This document shows, in pieces, positions 63,797-64,000 of a stretch of DNA of 64,000 nucleotides. Every line of letters begins with the position of its first letter. The first letter of the stretch is position 1. Origin of the DNA: Bog-257 sp963805985 (lineage in GTDB: Bacteria > Acidobacteriota > Terriglobia > Terriglobales > Acidobacteriaceae); assembly GCA_963805985.1 (NCBI GenBank), contig CAWDWG010000009.1:62001-126000 (forward strand), in the 5' to 3' direction. Position numbers and translations under genes: made by a program. The notes under the pieces were generated by a model that saw nothing but the letters and a program-made list of their open reading frames with translations, ran no database searches and was not told the DNA's origin.

Positions 63797-63827
63797 AGCC
63801 CACCGAAGCTTGCTGCTGAGGTGGGTT
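63797..63827. terminator. Bidirectional terminator
   Basis: AGCCCACC / GGTGGGTT stem with a 15-base loop between the convergent response-regulator gene and the partial gene at the window end; TTTCCTATTT follows on the plus strand. Confidence 0.55.
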
Positions 63828-63837
63828 TCCTATTTGT

Positions 63838-64000
63838 TCAGCAGGGTCGCGGCTTTCCCGAGCGCACTTGCTCGCATACGTTCTCGAGCAGGGCAGAACC
63901 TGCGCCACCGGCGGAGAAGTCACGCTCGATCTCCGTATCCCAGGCTGCGAAATCGCGTTCCGCGAGCCAAAAAGCAAGCCGTGCCTGCTCTTCCTTAGAG
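63838..64000 (-). CDS. Partial gene (C-terminus only) of a small hypothetical protein
   Basis: The last 53 residues are inside the window: ARLAFWLAERDFAAWDTEIE, then RDFSAGGAGSALLENVCEQV, ending RSGKPRPC. This acidic, Trp-containing helical tail resembles the ends of small antitoxin-like proteins of addiction modules, but I cannot name a family. The start lies beyond position 64000. Confidence 0.5.
   Translation of the reverse strand, partial: SKEEQARLAFWLAERDFAAWDTEIERDFSAGGAGSALLENVCEQVRSGKPRPC

Overview
The window looks like chromosomal DNA of an Acidobacteriota bacterium, most likely class Terriglobia (Koribacter-like). The reasons are the dense set of large Hanks-type kinases fused to TPR or WD40-like propeller domains, winged-helix regulators fused to the same modules, secreted GloVer-repeat proteins, a DUF4142 protein, and many palindromic GC-rich intergenic cassettes. 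This is inferred from gene content; no 16S gene is present. There is no CRISPR array, no rRNA, no prophage and no intact insertion sequence. One tRNA gene was found, tRNA-Leu(CAA).

Region 1 (1-22.4 kb) is a signalling and accessory region. It holds a secreted GloVer propeller protein, an O-methyltransferase, four Ser/Thr protein kinases, a cupin protein, a winged-helix plus TPR regulator that is now split, and a second GloVer gene preceded by a decayed tandem copy. The kinases recombine the same modules: winged helix, kinase, one membrane helix, then a propeller or TPR. This region also carries short mobile-looking DNA: a 160-bp element with perfect 23-bp inverted ends, direct repeats around the cupin gene, a 33-bp cruciform, a four-copy dispersed repeat, and a relict TPR gene tail.

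Region 2 (22.7-35.2 kb) is housekeeping and envelope functions: CspA, tRNA-Leu, small secreted proteins, a large membrane/TPR protein translationally coupled to glutathione peroxidase, an SGNH hydrolase, an archaeal/eukaryotic-type prolyl-tRNA synthetase, a secreted arylsulfotransferase, a tiny basic protein and branched-chain aminotransferase IlvE.

Region 3 (35.5-47.5 kb) is all on the minus strand: a two-subunit 3-oxoacid CoA-transferase, prephenate dehydrogenase and DAHP synthase (aromatic amino acid pathway), then an unusual three-gene set. That set is a 611-aa 2-hydroxyacyl-CoA-dehydratase-type protein, a radical SAM protein interrupted by a one-base frameshift, and a 1237-aa protein with two ASKHA activase domains. 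It is the best candidate here for an uncharacterised enzymatic system.

Region 4 (48-64 kb) holds a nucleotidyltransferase-like protein, a large secreted thaumatin-like protein, an HNH nuclease with ComF, an EVE-domain protein, an OPT transporter, an MscS channel, a DUF4142 protein, the nickel-insertion pair HypB/HypA, and a LytS/LytTR two-component pair.

In much of the second half, gaps between genes are filled by cassettes of short perfect palindromes whose arms vary in sequence while the pairing and the surrounding phrases stay constant. One such cassette sits inside a reading frame, at the linker of the split winged-helix/TPR gene.
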